A DNA stretch of 64,000 nt, taken from Iodidimonas nitroreducens (GTDB taxonomy: Bacteria > Pseudomonadota > Alphaproteobacteria > Sphingomonadales > Rhodothalassiaceae). Every line of letters starts with the position of its first letter. The first letter of the stretch is position 1. Below the pieces are notes generated by a model. It was given only the letters and a program-made list of their open reading frames with translations. It was not told the origin of the DNA and ran no database searches. Made by a program: the position numbers and the translations under genes. Of this stretch, positions 35,083 to 44,052 are shown one piece after another. The stretch lies in assembly GCA_000710935.1 (NCBI GenBank), contig BAYV01000005.1:1-64000 (forward strand), in the 5' to 3' direction.

Positions 35083-35637
35083 ATGCGCCCCATCCTCTGG
35101 GTGCCTTTGCTGTTATTTGCCGCGCTGGTCATGGCATTGACCATCGGCCTGTTTTTAAAGCCGCGCGAAATCCCCTCGGCGATGATCGCCCAGCCGGTGC
35201 CCGCTTTTGACCTGCCGCCTTTATGGATGAGCGGTGAAGGGCTTCAAAGCAGCGATCTGGCAAAAGGCGAGGCGGTGCTTTTGAATGTTTTTGCCTCATG
35301 GTGTGCACCCTGCCGGATCGAGCATCCTTTCCTGATGGAACTGGCCGATGAAGGCATTCCCCTTTATGGTCTGAATTATAAAGACAAGCCCGAGGATGCC
35401 CTCGCTTTTTTAGGGGAATTGGGCAATCCCTATCGCCGGATCGGGGCAGATCGCGATGGCCGGGTGGGCATTGATTTCGGGGTTTATGGGGTGCCTGAAA
35501 CCTATGTGATCAATGGTCAGGGCCAGATCGCCTATAAGCATATCGGCCCCATTCTGCCGCAAAATCAGGATCAATTGCGCCAAGCCATCAAAAAGGCCGC
35601 GCAGGAAAGCCCGGCGAATGAAAAGGCGAGCGAATGA
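35083..35637 (+). CDS. ccmG: Thiol-disulfide oxidoreductase CcmG/DsbE (184 aa)
   Basis: A membrane-anchored periplasmic thioredoxin-like protein that reduces apocytochrome c or CcmH. Anchor at about residues 5-24, then active site Trp-Cys74-Ala-Pro-Cys77 and the family-specific Gly-Val-Tyr-Gly-Val-Pro-Glu-Thr cis-Pro region. AAGGAG precedes ATG. It overlaps ccmH by 4 bp. Confidence 0.95.
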   Translation: MRPILWVPLLLFAALVMALTIGLFLKPREIPSAMIAQPVPAFDLPPLWMSGEGLQSSDLAKGEAVLLNVFASWCAPCRIEHPFLMELADEGIPLYGLNYKDKPEDALAFLGELGNPYRRIGADRDGRVGIDFGVYGVPETYVINGQGQIAYKHIGPILPQNQDQLRQAIKKAAQESPANEKASE

Positions 35638-36176
35638 TGCGAGGCTGGCAGGTCATAAAAAAAGGGCTGGCCATAAAGAAAGGCTTGGCGATCCTGATTG
35701 TGGGTTTGTTCTGCCTTGCCCCCCTTCCGGCCAGCGCCGTTGCCGTGGATGATCGCCCCTTGCCCGATGCGGCACAGGAAGCCCGCGCCCGGCTGATCAT
35801 GGCGGGCATCCGCTGTCTGGTTTGCCAAAATCAATCGATCGAGGATTCCAATGCGCCTTTGGCCCGGGATCTGCGCGTTCTTGTGCGCCAACAGGTGGCC
35901 GCAGGGAAAAATCGCGAAGAAATCGAGGCTTTTCTGGTCTCGCGCTATGGGGATTGGGTTTTGATGTCGCCCCCCTTTAATCCGCGCACCCTTATTTTAT
36001 GGCTGTTTCCCCCCGGCCTTTTGCTGGGGGCTTTGGTGTTTTTATGGTACCGCAGCCGTCAAACTCCGCAGGCACGGCCCCGGCCCCTTGATGCTTCAGA
36101 ACAAGCCCGGCTCGATGCGATCTTAAGCGGCGCGACATCTGATCGGGATGCCGACCGGGGAGAACAGAACCGATGA
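35634..36176 (+). CDS. ccmH: Cytochrome c maturation protein CcmH (180 aa)
   Basis: Binds apocytochrome c thiols for haem ligation. Signal/anchor at about 15-35, then the Arg-Cys61-Leu-Val-Cys64-Gln-Asn-Gln motif, a helical domain, and a second membrane segment (about 120-145). The N-terminus shows a short duplication (Lys-Lys-Gly-Leu-Ala-Ile twice, residues 9-20). Overlaps ccmI by 4 bp. Confidence 0.94.
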   Translation: MMRGWQVIKKGLAIKKGLAILIVGLFCLAPLPASAVAVDDRPLPDAAQEARARLIMAGIRCLVCQNQSIEDSNAPLARDLRVLVRQQVAAGKNREEIEAFLVSRYGDWVLMSPPFNPRTLILWLFPPGLLLGALVFLWYRSRQTPQARPRPLDASEQARLDAILSGATSDRDADRGEQNR

Positions 36177-37345
36177 TCTGGATGATCTTTGCCATTATGG
36201 GGCTGGTGGCCTTCGCCTTCCCCCTTTGGGCGGCGATCCGCAAACCCACAACGGCCAGCCGCCGCGATGCCGATTTGCAGCTTTATCAAAAACAGCGGGC
36301 CGAGATTGATGAGGATCGCCAGCGGGGCCTGATCGATGCGGAAGAAGCCCGCGCCGCCCGGATCGAGATTGATCGCCGCATCCTGCGCCTTGATGAAGCC
36401 GAGATGGAAGCCCCCGCCGCCGACCCCGCCGCCGACCAAGGAAAAGCCGGATTGATCCTTGTGATCAGCCTCGTGGTTCTGGTGGGCGCCTACCCGCTTT
36501 ATCTTGAGCTTGGCTCGCCCCAATCCGCCAGCCTTGCCGGGGCAGATGCGCCCAAGGATGAAGCAATAGGCACCAAAGCCAGCGGCAAGGATAGCCCCGA
36601 TATTGATGCCCTGCTCGATGAATTGGAACAGCGCCTTGCCCAAACCCCTCAGCGTTTAGATGGCTGGGTGATTTTGGGGCGCACGGCCTATAATGCCGGG
36701 CAATATCCCCGGGCTGCCCGGGCCTATCAAAAGGCCAGCAACCTTGCCCCCGATGATCCCGATATGGCGGCGCGCCTGGGCGAGGCTCTGGTGGCTATAG
36801 CCGAAGGGCGGGTGACCCCTGCCGCCGATCTGGCCTTTGCCCGCGCCCTTATGCTTCAGCCTGCGCACCCCACGGCGCTTTATTATGTGGGCTTGGGGCT
36901 TTTGCAAAATGATCGCCCGGAAGATGCCCTGAGCCGCTGGACCAGCCTTTTTGCCAACACCCCCCCCGATGCCCCTTGGCGCAAGGATCTGGCGGCCCGC
37001 ATCGATCGCCTCGAAAACGCCATCGCCCAGCAAAAAGCGCTGGCCGGGCGGGTCAGCGGGGCGGCCCCGGGGATGCCTGTGCTATCAGAAGAAACCTTAT
37101 CATCTGCCGCCGGGATGAGCGCGGATGAACAAACGGCGATGATCGATCAGATGGTGGCCCGGCTGGCCGCACGATTAAATGAAAACCCCGATGATTTTGA
37201 GGGCTGGCTTCGGCTCGCCAATGCGTATATGGTAAGAGGAGATGAGGAGAGCGCAAGGATGGCGCTGGATCGGGCGCGGGCGATTGCCCCTGCTGATCGC
37301 CTCGAAGAAATCGACCGTCACCTGAAAACTTTGACGCCACAATAG
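36173..37345 (+). CDS. ccmI: Cytochrome c maturation protein CcmI (390 aa)
   Basis: Apocytochrome chaperone. Two membrane segments at the N-terminus (about 2-20 and 92-112) flank a charged cytoplasmic loop with Leu-Tyr-Gln-Lys-Gln-Arg-Ala-Glu-Ile-Asp-Glu-Asp. The periplasmic part has TPR units, first Trp-x-x-Leu-Gly-Arg-Thr-Ala-Tyr-Asn-Ala-Gly-Gln-Tyr-Pro-x-Ala-Ala-x-Ala-Tyr, and a last one near the C-terminus (Trp-Leu-Arg-Leu-Ala-Asn-Ala-Tyr). Last gene of the ccm operon. Confidence 0.93.
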   Translation: MIWMIFAIMGLVAFAFPLWAAIRKPTTASRRDADLQLYQKQRAEIDEDRQRGLIDAEEARAARIEIDRRILRLDEAEMEAPAADPAADQGKAGLILVISLVVLVGAYPLYLELGSPQSASLAGADAPKDEAIGTKASGKDSPDIDALLDELEQRLAQTPQRLDGWVILGRTAYNAGQYPRAARAYQKASNLAPDDPDMAARLGEALVAIAEGRVTPAADLAFARALMLQPAHPTALYYVGLGLLQNDRPEDALSRWTSLFANTPPDAPWRKDLAARIDRLENAIAQQKALAGRVSGAAPGMPVLSEETLSSAAGMSADEQTAMIDQMVARLAARLNENPDDFEGWLRLANAYMVRGDEESARMALDRARAIAPADRLEEIDRHLKTLTPQ

Positions 37346-37456
37346 CCGAGCCTTCCTTCGCTCTTGTCCCATAGGCCCAATGATCGCTGATCAGCATAAG
37401 GGCCAAGAAGACCGAGGAAGCATCCGGTTCTGCCATGGCGAACAGGAGAGAGTGTC

Positions 37457-37786
37457 GTGGACAGCCCCCCATCCATTTCCCGAGCGCTGGTGCCCCTCGC
37501 CCCTTCGTCGCAAGCCCAATCGCGCGCCCGGCCCCTTGATCCGGTGGAGCCGATAACGCCGGGATCGCGCTCAGGCCCCCAGAATTCCGAGCCAAGCCCC
37601 CCCGATGACCGCAGCCGGGCAACGGCCCGATCCCGCTCAAGCCAGCCGCAATCAAGGGCCGATATCGATGAAGCCCGCCAGGAGCTGGCCCGGACTTTGG
37701 CCCAATTCGGGCGCGAGGCTTTGGGGCGGCCATCGCCCCGCCCGGCCTTTGAACGGCTGGGCCAGTTCATCGATATTCGGGTGTAA
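37457..37786 (+). CDS. Uncharacterised Pro/Ser/Arg-rich small protein (109 aa)
   Basis: The frame starts at GTG 37457, with AGGAGA 7 bases upstream. The first 65 residues are low complexity, rich in Pro, Ser, Arg and Gln, and probably disordered. The last 40 form a likely helix (Asp-Ile-Asp-Glu-Ala-Arg-Gln-Glu-Leu-Ala-Arg-Thr-Leu) and a short conserved-looking end Phe-Glu-Arg-Leu-Gly-Gln-Phe-Ile-Asp-Ile. I do not recognise a family. It lies between ccmI and chvI on the same strand. Opposing long frames on the minus strand lack any ribosome site I can see. Confidence 0.45.
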   Translation: MDSPPSISRALVPLAPSSQAQSRARPLDPVEPITPGSRSGPQNSEPSPPDDRSRATARSRSSQPQSRADIDEARQELARTLAQFGREALGRPSPRPAFERLGQFIDIRV

Positions 37787-37930
37787 CAGCCAACCCTTAA
37801 AGCCTTTGCAGCGTTTTTCTCCGTGCCTTTCAAAGCCATTAGAGGCATGATCATCAGCGACCTTTTTAGGCCATGCTTATGTCGCAATCTTTCGATAACC
37901 AGAATGATCATGCGATCACAGGAGCTTCTT

Positions 37931-38647
37931 ATGACATCGACCATCGCTCTGGTAGACGACGACCGAAATATTCTCACCTCAGTGACTGTGGCCCTTGAAG
38001 CCGAAGGCTTTCGCGTGCGCAGCTATCCCGATGGCGACAAGGCCCTGTCCGCGCTCAGCGATAATCCGGCTGATCTGGCGGTTCTGGATATCAAAATGCC
38101 GCGCATGGATGGGATGGAATTATTGCGCCGCCTGCGTGAAGTAACCGATATGCCGGTGATTTTTCTCACCTCGAAAGATGATGAGATCGATGAACTGCTG
38201 GGCCTCAAAATGGGGGCCGATGATTATGTGGGAAAGCCCTTTTCCCAGCGCCTGCTGATTGCGCGGATTCATACCGTTTTGCGCCGGGCCAAGGCCATGA
38301 AGCAGCGCGCTCATGGCGCTCCGCCCGCCCCCGGCGAAGATGATCAAACTGTGGTGCGGGGGAAGCTGGTTCTGGATTCCCTGCGCCATTCGGTGAGCTG
38401 GGATGGCAAGGATGTGACCCTGACCGTCACGGAATTCATGATTTTGGAAACCCTGGCCCAGCGCCCCGGCCATGTGAAAAGCCGGGATCAATTGATGGAT
38501 GCCGCCTATTCCGATGATGTGTATGTGGATGATCGCACCATCGATAGCCATATCAAGCGCCTGCGCAAGAAATTCCGCCTTGTTGACAAGGATTTCAAAT
38601 CCATTGAAACCCTTTATGGTGTTGGCTATCGCTATCGGGAGAACTGA
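37931..38647 (+). CDS. chvI: ChvI-type OmpR-family response regulator (238 aa)
   Basis: Receiver domain with acidic pair Asp9/10 and phospho-acceptor Asp53 (Val-Leu-Asp-Ile-Lys-Met-Pro). The C-terminal winged helix has Tyr-x-Asp-Asp-Val-Tyr-Val-Asp-Asp-Arg-Thr-Ile-Asp-Ser-His-Ile-Lys-Arg-Leu-Arg, typical of ChvI. In rhizobia, ChvI with ChvG controls acid and envelope responses. ATG 37931 follows AGGAGC. Its partner kinase starts 54 bp downstream. Confidence 0.93.
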   Translation: MTSTIALVDDDRNILTSVTVALEAEGFRVRSYPDGDKALSALSDNPADLAVLDIKMPRMDGMELLRRLREVTDMPVIFLTSKDDEIDELLGLKMGADDYVGKPFSQRLLIARIHTVLRRAKAMKQRAHGAPPAPGEDDQTVVRGKLVLDSLRHSVSWDGKDVTLTVTEFMILETLAQRPGHVKSRDQLMDAAYSDDVYVDDRTIDSHIKRLRKKFRLVDKDFKSIETLYGVGYRYREN

Positions 38648-38701
38648 GCCTGAAATAAGGTTTGGCTGGCGATAACCCCAAAAAAGGATGCAGCCTCTAG
38701 A

Positions 38702-40396
38702 ATGGGTGAGGGCGGCAGGCGCAAAACAGCAGCACAGGCAGCACAGAAAGACGATCCATCGTCTGATGACCAGCCACCCCTTGTCCCAAAGCGGCGGAGG
38801 CGGCGCTGGCGGCGGCCCATATCGCCCTTGATGCTGCGGATCATGGCGGTCAATCTGATCGCCCTGATGAGCATTGTGGGCGGCATTTTCTATCTCACCG
38901 AATTTCGCCAGAATCTGATTGATCGCCGCATGGATCAATTGCGTGTGCAGGCGGAAATTCTGGCCGGGGCCATCGGCGAAGCCGCCACCGCCGGGCCGGA
39001 ATCGAGCAGCATCAATGAACCCGATGCCCGGCTGATCATCGCCCGGCTTGTGGGGCCATCGGAAATCCGCGCTCGCCTGTTCGGGATCGAGGGGCAATTG
39101 ATGGTCGACAGCCGCTTTCTGGCGGGCAGCCAATCCGTGGTGGCAGAAATTCTTCCCCCTTTGGGCCGCGAGAAATCCTTGCGTGAAAAAATGCTCGATC
39201 AACTCAATGATCTGCTGGATCTGGTGGCGGATCGCCCGATGGTGCCCCTTTATCATGAATCCCCCACCCAACAGGCCGGGGATTATATCGAGGTGCTTTC
39301 AGCCCTGTCCGGGGAACCGGATCGCCAGATCCGGGCTTTAGAGGGCGGCCCCTTGCTGTTGTCTGCCGCATTTCCGGTGCAGCGGTTTCGCCGGGTTCTG
39401 GGGGCCTTGATGGTCTCGGCCGATACCAGCGATATCGAAAGCATCGTGCGGTCGGAACAGATCATGATCCTCAAGGTATCCGCCGCCTCTTTGGCCGCCA
39501 CGCTTTTATTGTCGATCTTTCTGGCCTCGACCATCGCCCGCCCGGTGCGCCAGCTTGCGCGGGCCGCCGAACGGGTACGCAATGGAATCGGTCGTGAAAA
39601 ACGGCTGCCGCGCTTTGATCGCAATGATGAAATCGGTGATCTGTCTCTGGCCCTTTCAGATATGACCGAAGCCCTTTATCGGCAGATCGATGCCATTGAT
39701 TCCTTTGCCGCCGATGTGGCCCATGAACTGAAAAACCCCTTGTCCTCGCTGCGCTCGGCGGCGGAATCCCTGAGCCGGACCGACAAGCCGGACATCCGCG
39801 AGCGTTTATTGGCGATCATTGCCGAAGATGTGCGCCGCCTTGATCGCCTGATCACCGATATTTCCGATGCCTCGCGCCTTGATGCCGATCTCACCCGTTC
39901 GCGGATGGAGCCGTTGGATCTGGGGCTTTTGGTGGCGATGCTGGTGGATGCCAATCGGACCCGCGAGGATTGCGGCCAAAAAACCATCCTGTTTCAGGAA
40001 CCAAAGCCGGGCACGATGATGGTGCGCGGGCTGGAAAGCCGATTGGCTCAGGTGATCGCCAATCTTTTGGAAAATGCCATTTCCTTCAGCCCCGATGGCG
40101 GCACCATCCGGCTCTCTCTCAGCCGCAAAGGCGCGAGGCTCGAACTTTTGGTCGAGGATGAAGGGCCGGGCTTACCCGAAGGGGCGGCCCAGCGGATTTT
40201 TGAACGCTTTTATTCCGAACGACCAGAGCCCGAAGCCTTTGGCACCCATTCCGGGCTTGGTCTTTCGATCTCGAAACAAATCGTTGAAGCCCATAAGGGG
40301 CAGATCAGCGCCAGCAATCGGGCCGCCAGCCCTGATGGCGACACGGATACCCCCCCATCCGGGGCGCGTTTTTGCGTCAGCCTGCCCCGGCTTTGA
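38702..40396 (+). CDS. chvG: ChvG-type sensor histidine kinase (564 aa)
   Basis: The partner of ChvI. A basic N-terminal tail (residues 30-39 nearly all Arg/Lys) precedes membrane segment 1 (about 46-65). A periplasmic domain of about 190 residues and segment 2 (about 257-278) follow, then HAMP, then His341 in Asp-Val-Ala-His-Glu-Leu-Lys-Asn-Pro-Leu, and the ATPase domain (Asn-Leu-Leu-Glu-Asn-Ala; Asp-Glu-Gly-Pro-Gly-Leu-Pro; Gly-Leu-Gly-Leu-Ser-Ile). The order chvI-chvG-hprK is conserved in alphaproteobacteria. Confidence 0.93.
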   Translation: MGEGGRRKTAAQAAQKDDPSSDDQPPLVPKRRRRRWRRPISPLMLRIMAVNLIALMSIVGGIFYLTEFRQNLIDRRMDQLRVQAEILAGAIGEAATAGPESSSINEPDARLIIARLVGPSEIRARLFGIEGQLMVDSRFLAGSQSVVAEILPPLGREKSLREKMLDQLNDLLDLVADRPMVPLYHESPTQQAGDYIEVLSALSGEPDRQIRALEGGPLLLSAAFPVQRFRRVLGALMVSADTSDIESIVRSEQIMILKVSAASLAATLLLSIFLASTIARPVRQLARAAERVRNGIGREKRLPRFDRNDEIGDLSLALSDMTEALYRQIDAIDSFAADVAHELKNPLSSLRSAAESLSRTDKPDIRERLLAIIAEDVRRLDRLITDISDASRLDADLTRSRMEPLDLGLLVAMLVDANRTREDCGQKTILFQEPKPGTMMVRGLESRLAQVIANLLENAISFSPDGGTIRLSLSRKGARLELLVEDEGPGLPEGAAQRIFERFYSERPEPEAFGTHSGLGLSISKQIVEAHKGQISASNRAASPDGDTDTPPSGARFCVSLPRL

Positions 40397-40473
40397 AATA
40401 ATTTGTTATAAAATCGGATCATCGATGCACTTGGCTGTTGACCTTGGGGCGTACTTCCCCAACCCTGCGCTTC

Positions 40474-40923
40474 ATGACTGTTTTTCACGCCACATGTATC
40501 GCTTTTGCTGAAGGTGCGGTTTTGCTGCGGGGGCCATCCGGCGCGGGCAAATCCGATCTGGGCCTGCGCCTCATCGATGGCGGCGGGCTTTTGGTGGCTG
40601 ATGATTATGTGGACCTGCATCTTGATGGGGGGGCGTTGATCGCCCGCGCGCCTGAAAAGATCAAAGGCCTGATGGAAGTGCGCGGCCTTGGTCTGGTGCC
40701 GATGGCCACATTGGATCAGGCCCCCCTGCGCCTGCTGGTGGATCTGGTGCCCGAAGATCGGATGGAGCGGATGCCCGAACCCTCTTATGAAACGCTGATG
40801 GGGCTTCAATTGCCGCTTTTTGCCCTTTATGCTTTCGAGCCTTCGGCGGCGGCCAAAGTTCGCCTTGCCTTTGCCCGATGCCTTGCCTCAACGGATTTAT
40901 CCCATGCCCGCCACAGCCTCTGA
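40474..40923 (+). CDS. hprK: Short alphaproteobacterial HPr kinase/phosphorylase (149 aa)
   Basis: Phosphorylates a serine of HPr. P-loop Gly-Pro-Ser-Gly-Ala-Gly-Lys-Ser at residues 20-27, then Leu-Val-Ala-Asp-Asp-Tyr-Val and the signature Glu-Val-Arg-Gly-Leu-Gly-Leu-Val. It lacks the N-terminal domain of the Gram-positive enzyme, as is usual in this class, and is likely only a kinase domain. ATG 40474 matches homologue starts. It overlaps rapZ by 20 bp. Confidence 0.9.
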   Translation: MTVFHATCIAFAEGAVLLRGPSGAGKSDLGLRLIDGGGLLVADDYVDLHLDGGALIARAPEKIKGLMEVRGLGLVPMATLDQAPLRLLVDLVPEDRMERMPEPSYETLMGLQLPLFALYAFEPSAAAKVRLAFARCLASTDLSHARHSL

Positions 40924-41821
40924 TCCCTGCCAGAAGATCATCATCGTCACCGGCATGAATGGTGCAGGGAAAAGCACGGCGCTCAAAATTTTCGAGGATC
41001 TGGGCTATGAAGCGGTGGATAATCTGCCGCTTTCGCTGCTCACCCGGCTTTTGAAAACCGGCCATGAAAAAGACCATGAAAATGAAAAGATGGATGCGCA
41101 AAGGCCCATTGCCGTGGGGGTGGATAGCCGCACCCGGGCCTTCATGGCACCTGAATTTCTTCATCAGGTTGCTTCCCTTGTCAATCGCCCGGATTTTTCG
41201 GTGTCCTTGCTGTTTTTCGATTGCGATGATGATGTATTGGTGCAGCGCTATTCCGAAACCCGCAGGCGGCATCCTTTGGCCCATGATCGCCCGGTGAAGG
41301 ATGGCATCGTTCGGGAACGGGAAATCATGGCCCCGGTGAAAGCCCGCGCCGATTTCATCTATGACACCGGCAATCAGACCGTTCATGATCTCAAGCGGCG
41401 ACTCGCCACCCGCTATTCTCTGGAAAAAACCCCCGGGCTTCTGGTCAATGTGATGTCATTCGGCTTTTCCCGTGGCCTGCCCCGCGATTCGGATTTGGTG
41501 TTTGATGTGCGCTTCTTGCGCAATCCCAATTATGAACCGGCTTTGAAAAATCTCACCGGACGAGAACAGGCGGTGGCGGATTATATCGCGCGGGATAAAA
41601 GCTTTGACCCTTTCTTTACCTCCTTGTCGGATATGGTGTCTTTTCTGCTGCCGCTCTACCGTGATGAGGGCAAAAGCTATGTCACCATCGCCTGTGGCTG
41701 CACCGGCGGACGGCACAGATCGGTTTTCGTTGCACAAAAGCTTGGAAGGGTCTTGGAAGACGATGGTTATCAGGTCAACATCATCCATCGCGATGCCACT
41801 TATGGACCTGTTGAGGAATGA
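40904..41821 (+). CDS. rapZ: RNase adaptor/nucleotide-binding protein RapZ (305 aa)
   Basis: P-loop Gly-Met-Asn-Gly-Ala-Gly-Lys-Ser (residues 17-24). The C-terminal half shows Phe-Gly-Phe-Ser-Arg-Gly-Leu-Pro, Asp-Val-Arg-Phe-Leu-Arg-Asn-Pro and Ile-Ala-Cys-Gly-Cys-Thr-Gly-Gly-x-His-Arg-Ser-Val, all diagnostic of the RapZ/YvcJ family. In enterobacteria RapZ guides RNase E to GlmZ RNA; the target in alphaproteobacteria is unsettled. ATG 40904 lies inside the end of hprK. Confidence 0.94.
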   Translation: MPATASDPCQKIIIVTGMNGAGKSTALKIFEDLGYEAVDNLPLSLLTRLLKTGHEKDHENEKMDAQRPIAVGVDSRTRAFMAPEFLHQVASLVNRPDFSVSLLFFDCDDDVLVQRYSETRRRHPLAHDRPVKDGIVREREIMAPVKARADFIYDTGNQTVHDLKRRLATRYSLEKTPGLLVNVMSFGFSRGLPRDSDLVFDVRFLRNPNYEPALKNLTGREQAVADYIARDKSFDPFFTSLSDMVSFLLPLYRDEGKSYVTIACGCTGGRHRSVFVAQKLGRVLEDDGYQVNIIHRDATYGPVEE

Positions 41822-41860
41822 CATGCGCATAATAAACTTCACTATGGGGGGGAACTGTCG

Positions 41861-42289
41861 ATGATCGGCCTTGTATTGGTGACCCATGGTCGCCTCGCCG
41901 AAGAATTTGTATCGGCCATGGAACATGTGGTGGGCCCACAAGAACAGGTGCGGGCGATTGCCATCGGACCCGATGACGACATGGAAGAACGCCGCGCCGA
42001 AATTGCCACCGCCGCCGAAGAGGTGAACAGTGGCGACGGGGTGATCCTGCTCACCGATATGTTTGGCGGCACGCCCTCCAATCTGGCTATTTCCCTTCTG
42101 GGCAAGGGATCGGTCGAGGTGATCGCCGGGATCAACCTGCCGATGCTGATCAAATTGGCCAGCGTGCGCGCCACCGGCAGTTTGGATGATGTGGTGGCCT
42201 CGGCTCAGGAAGCAGGCCGCCGCTATATCAATATCGCCAGCCGGGTTCTGGCGGGCACATCAAACGATCCGGCCAGCCGTTCATCATGA
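41861..42289 (+). CDS. PTS system EIIA component, mannose family (142 aa)
   Basis: A soluble phosphocarrier with active His9 in Leu-Val-Thr-His-Gly-Arg-Leu-Ala and the family run Leu-Thr-Asp-Met-Phe-Gly-Gly-Thr-Pro-Ser-Asn. No EIIB, EIIC or EIID sugar permease genes accompany it, so it is part of a regulatory PTS relay, not sugar uptake. Its stop overlaps the ptsH start by 4 bp. Confidence 0.92.
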   Translation: MIGLVLVTHGRLAEEFVSAMEHVVGPQEQVRAIAIGPDDDMEERRAEIATAAEEVNSGDGVILLTDMFGGTPSNLAISLLGKGSVEVIAGINLPMLIKLASVRATGSLDDVVASAQEAGRRYINIASRVLAGTSNDPASRSS

Positions 42290-42579
42290 GCACAAGCGAG
42301 CCCGATGTCTGGCTGGAAAAACAGCTTATTCTGATCAATAGCCGGGGGCTTCATGCCCGGGCCTCTGCCAAATTCGTCAAGATGGCCGAAAGCTTTTCCG
42401 CTGAAATCACCGTGGAAAAAGATCATGTCAGCGTGTGTGGCACCTCGATCATGGGGCTGATGCTGCTGGCTGCGGCGTGCGGTGATAAGATCATGCTGCG
42501 GGCCCGGGGCGGGGATGCGGCGGCGGCCCTCGATGCTTTGGAAGCCCTGGTGGCGGATCGCTTTCAGGAAGCCGATTAA
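42286..42579 (+). CDS. ptsH: Phosphocarrier protein HPr (97 aa)
   Basis: Active His23 in Asn-Ser-Arg-Gly-Leu-His-Ala-Arg-Ala-Ser, and Ser54 in Gly-Thr-Ser-Ile-Met-Gly-Leu-Met, the regulatory serine site matching a nearby HPr kinase. An extra 10 N-terminal residues precede the usual start. With EIIA and HprK it links carbon or nitrogen status to regulation; EI is outside this window. Confidence 0.94.
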   Translation: MSTSEPDVWLEKQLILINSRGLHARASAKFVKMAESFSAEITVEKDHVSVCGTSIMGLMLLAAACGDKIMLRARGGDAAAALDALEALVADRFQEAD

Positions 42580-42626
42580 GCCCACCGGATCGCCGCCGCA
42601 GCTGCCACACCTGCCAAATTTCTCAT

Positions 42627-42642
42627 ATAAAGATATCTTTAT
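42627..42642 (+). promoter_or_regulatory. Perfect 16-bp palindrome before ahcY (putative SAM/SAH-type operator)
   Basis: ATAAAGATATCTTTAT is fully self-complementary and lies 77 bp before the ahcY start. From family knowledge, AT-rich palindromes with AAAGATATCTTT are described for ArsR-type regulators of methionine-cycle genes (SahR, SamR). No such regulator gene is in the window, so the assignment rests on the site alone. Confidence 0.6.
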
Positions 42643-42718
42643 CTTGTGCCCATGGCATGGGCATTGCTATAAGGCAGGCCTGTAAACATGACGAACAATT
42701 CGCTTGAAGGAGCAGCAG

Positions 42719-44014
42719 ATGAGCAGCGGTGAAGATTTCAAAGTCAAGGACATGTCTCTTGCAGCATGGGGGCGAAAGGAAATTTCCCTGGCCGAGACCG
42801 AAATGCCGGGTCTTGTGGCCCTGCGTGAGGAATATGGCGCGCAAAAGCCCTTGAAGGGGGCGCGCATTCTTGGCTGCCTGCACATGACCATTCAAACAGC
42901 CGTGCTGATTGAAACGCTCACCGCTTTGGGGGCCGAGGTCCGCTGGTCGTCTTGCAATATCTTCTCCACGCAGGATCAGGCGGCGGCGGCCATTGCTGCC
43001 ACCGGGGTTGCCGTTTTTGCCTGGAAGGGCGAAACCGAAGAAGAATATGACTGGTGCATCCGCCAGACTATCGAGGGCAAAAAAGGCTGGCAGCCCAATA
43101 TGATTTTGGATGATGGCGGCGATCTGACCACCATCATGCACAAGGATTATCCGCATTTGATGGCCGATATCAAAGGCATCACCGAGGAAACCACGACCGG
43201 CGTTCTGCGCCTTTATGACATGCAGAAAGCGGGCACCCTCAAGGCCCCCGCCATCAATGTGAATGACAGCGTCACCAAGTCGAAATTTGATAATATGTAT
43301 GGCTGCCGCGAAAGCCTGACCGATGGCATCAAGCGCGCCACCGATATCATGCTGGCGGGCAAAACCTGCGTGGTGGCTGGCTTTGGCGATGTGGGCAAAG
43401 GCTCGGCAGAAGCTTTGCGCAGTCAGGGCGCGCGGGTTGTGGTGACCGAAATCGATCCCATCTGCGCCTTGCAAGCCGCCATGGAGGGCTATGAGGTCCG
43501 CACCATGGAGCAGATGGCGCCTGCGGGGGATATTTTCGTCACCGCCACCGGTAATAAGGATATCATCACTTTGGATCATATGCGGGCCATGAAGCACCGC
43601 GCCATCGTGTGCAATATCGGCCATTTCGACAATGAAATTCAGGTGGCTTCCCTACGCAATATGAAATGGAACAATATCAAGCCGCAGGTGGATGAGATCG
43701 AGTTTCCCGATGGCAAAAGCATCATCCTGCTCGCTGAAGGGCGGCTGGTGAATCTGGGTTGCGCCACCGGCCATCCCAGCTTTGTGATGAGCGCATCCTT
43801 CACCAATCAGGTGCTGGCGCAGATCGAATTGTGGAACAATACCGGGCAATATGAAAAGAAGGTTTATGTGCTGCCCAAGCATCTCGATGAAAAAGTGGCC
43901 GCGCTGCATCTGGAAAAGCTGAATGTCTCGCTGTCGAAACTCAGCGAGGATCAGGCCACCTATCTGGGTGTGAGCCGCGAAGGTCCGTTTAAATCCGATC
44001 AATATCGCTATTGA
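42719..44014 (+). CDS. ahcY: Adenosylhomocysteinase (431 aa)
   Basis: Hydrolyses S-adenosylhomocysteine to adenosine and homocysteine, clearing the product of SAM-dependent methylation. NAD motif Gly-Phe-Gly-Asp-Val-Gly-Lys-Gly is at about 221-228; substrate residues are seen in Cys-Leu-His-Met-Thr (about 58), Asn-Val-Asn-Asp-Ser-Val-Thr-Lys and Gly-His-Phe-Asp. It ends in the conserved Lys-x-Asp-x-Tyr-Arg-Tyr. ATG 42719 follows AAGGAG. The leader has the palindrome at 42627. Confidence 0.97.
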   Translation: MSSGEDFKVKDMSLAAWGRKEISLAETEMPGLVALREEYGAQKPLKGARILGCLHMTIQTAVLIETLTALGAEVRWSSCNIFSTQDQAAAAIAATGVAVFAWKGETEEEYDWCIRQTIEGKKGWQPNMILDDGGDLTTIMHKDYPHLMADIKGITEETTTGVLRLYDMQKAGTLKAPAINVNDSVTKSKFDNMYGCRESLTDGIKRATDIMLAGKTCVVAGFGDVGKGSAEALRSQGARVVVTEIDPICALQAAMEGYEVRTMEQMAPAGDIFVTATGNKDIITLDHMRAMKHRAIVCNIGHFDNEIQVASLRNMKWNNIKPQVDEIEFPDGKSIILLAEGRLVNLGCATGHPSFVMSASFTNQVLAQIELWNNTGQYEKKVYVLPKHLDEKVAALHLEKLNVSLSKLSEDQATYLGVSREGPFKSDQYRY

Positions 44015-44052
44015 TCTTTTTGATCTCGCGTGCAATCGCACCACGCAAATAT

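Noticed and set aside
37053-37977. Two overlapping minus-strand frames around the ccmI end
   Set aside because: No ribosome sites and low-complexity Arg/Pro/Ser content; they oppose ccmI and the 109-residue frame, which has a good ribosome site.
42580-42718. SAH or SAM riboswitch before ahcY
   Set aside because: The leader lacks the conserved core sequences I know for these riboswitches. The palindrome at 42627 is a better explanation for regulation.
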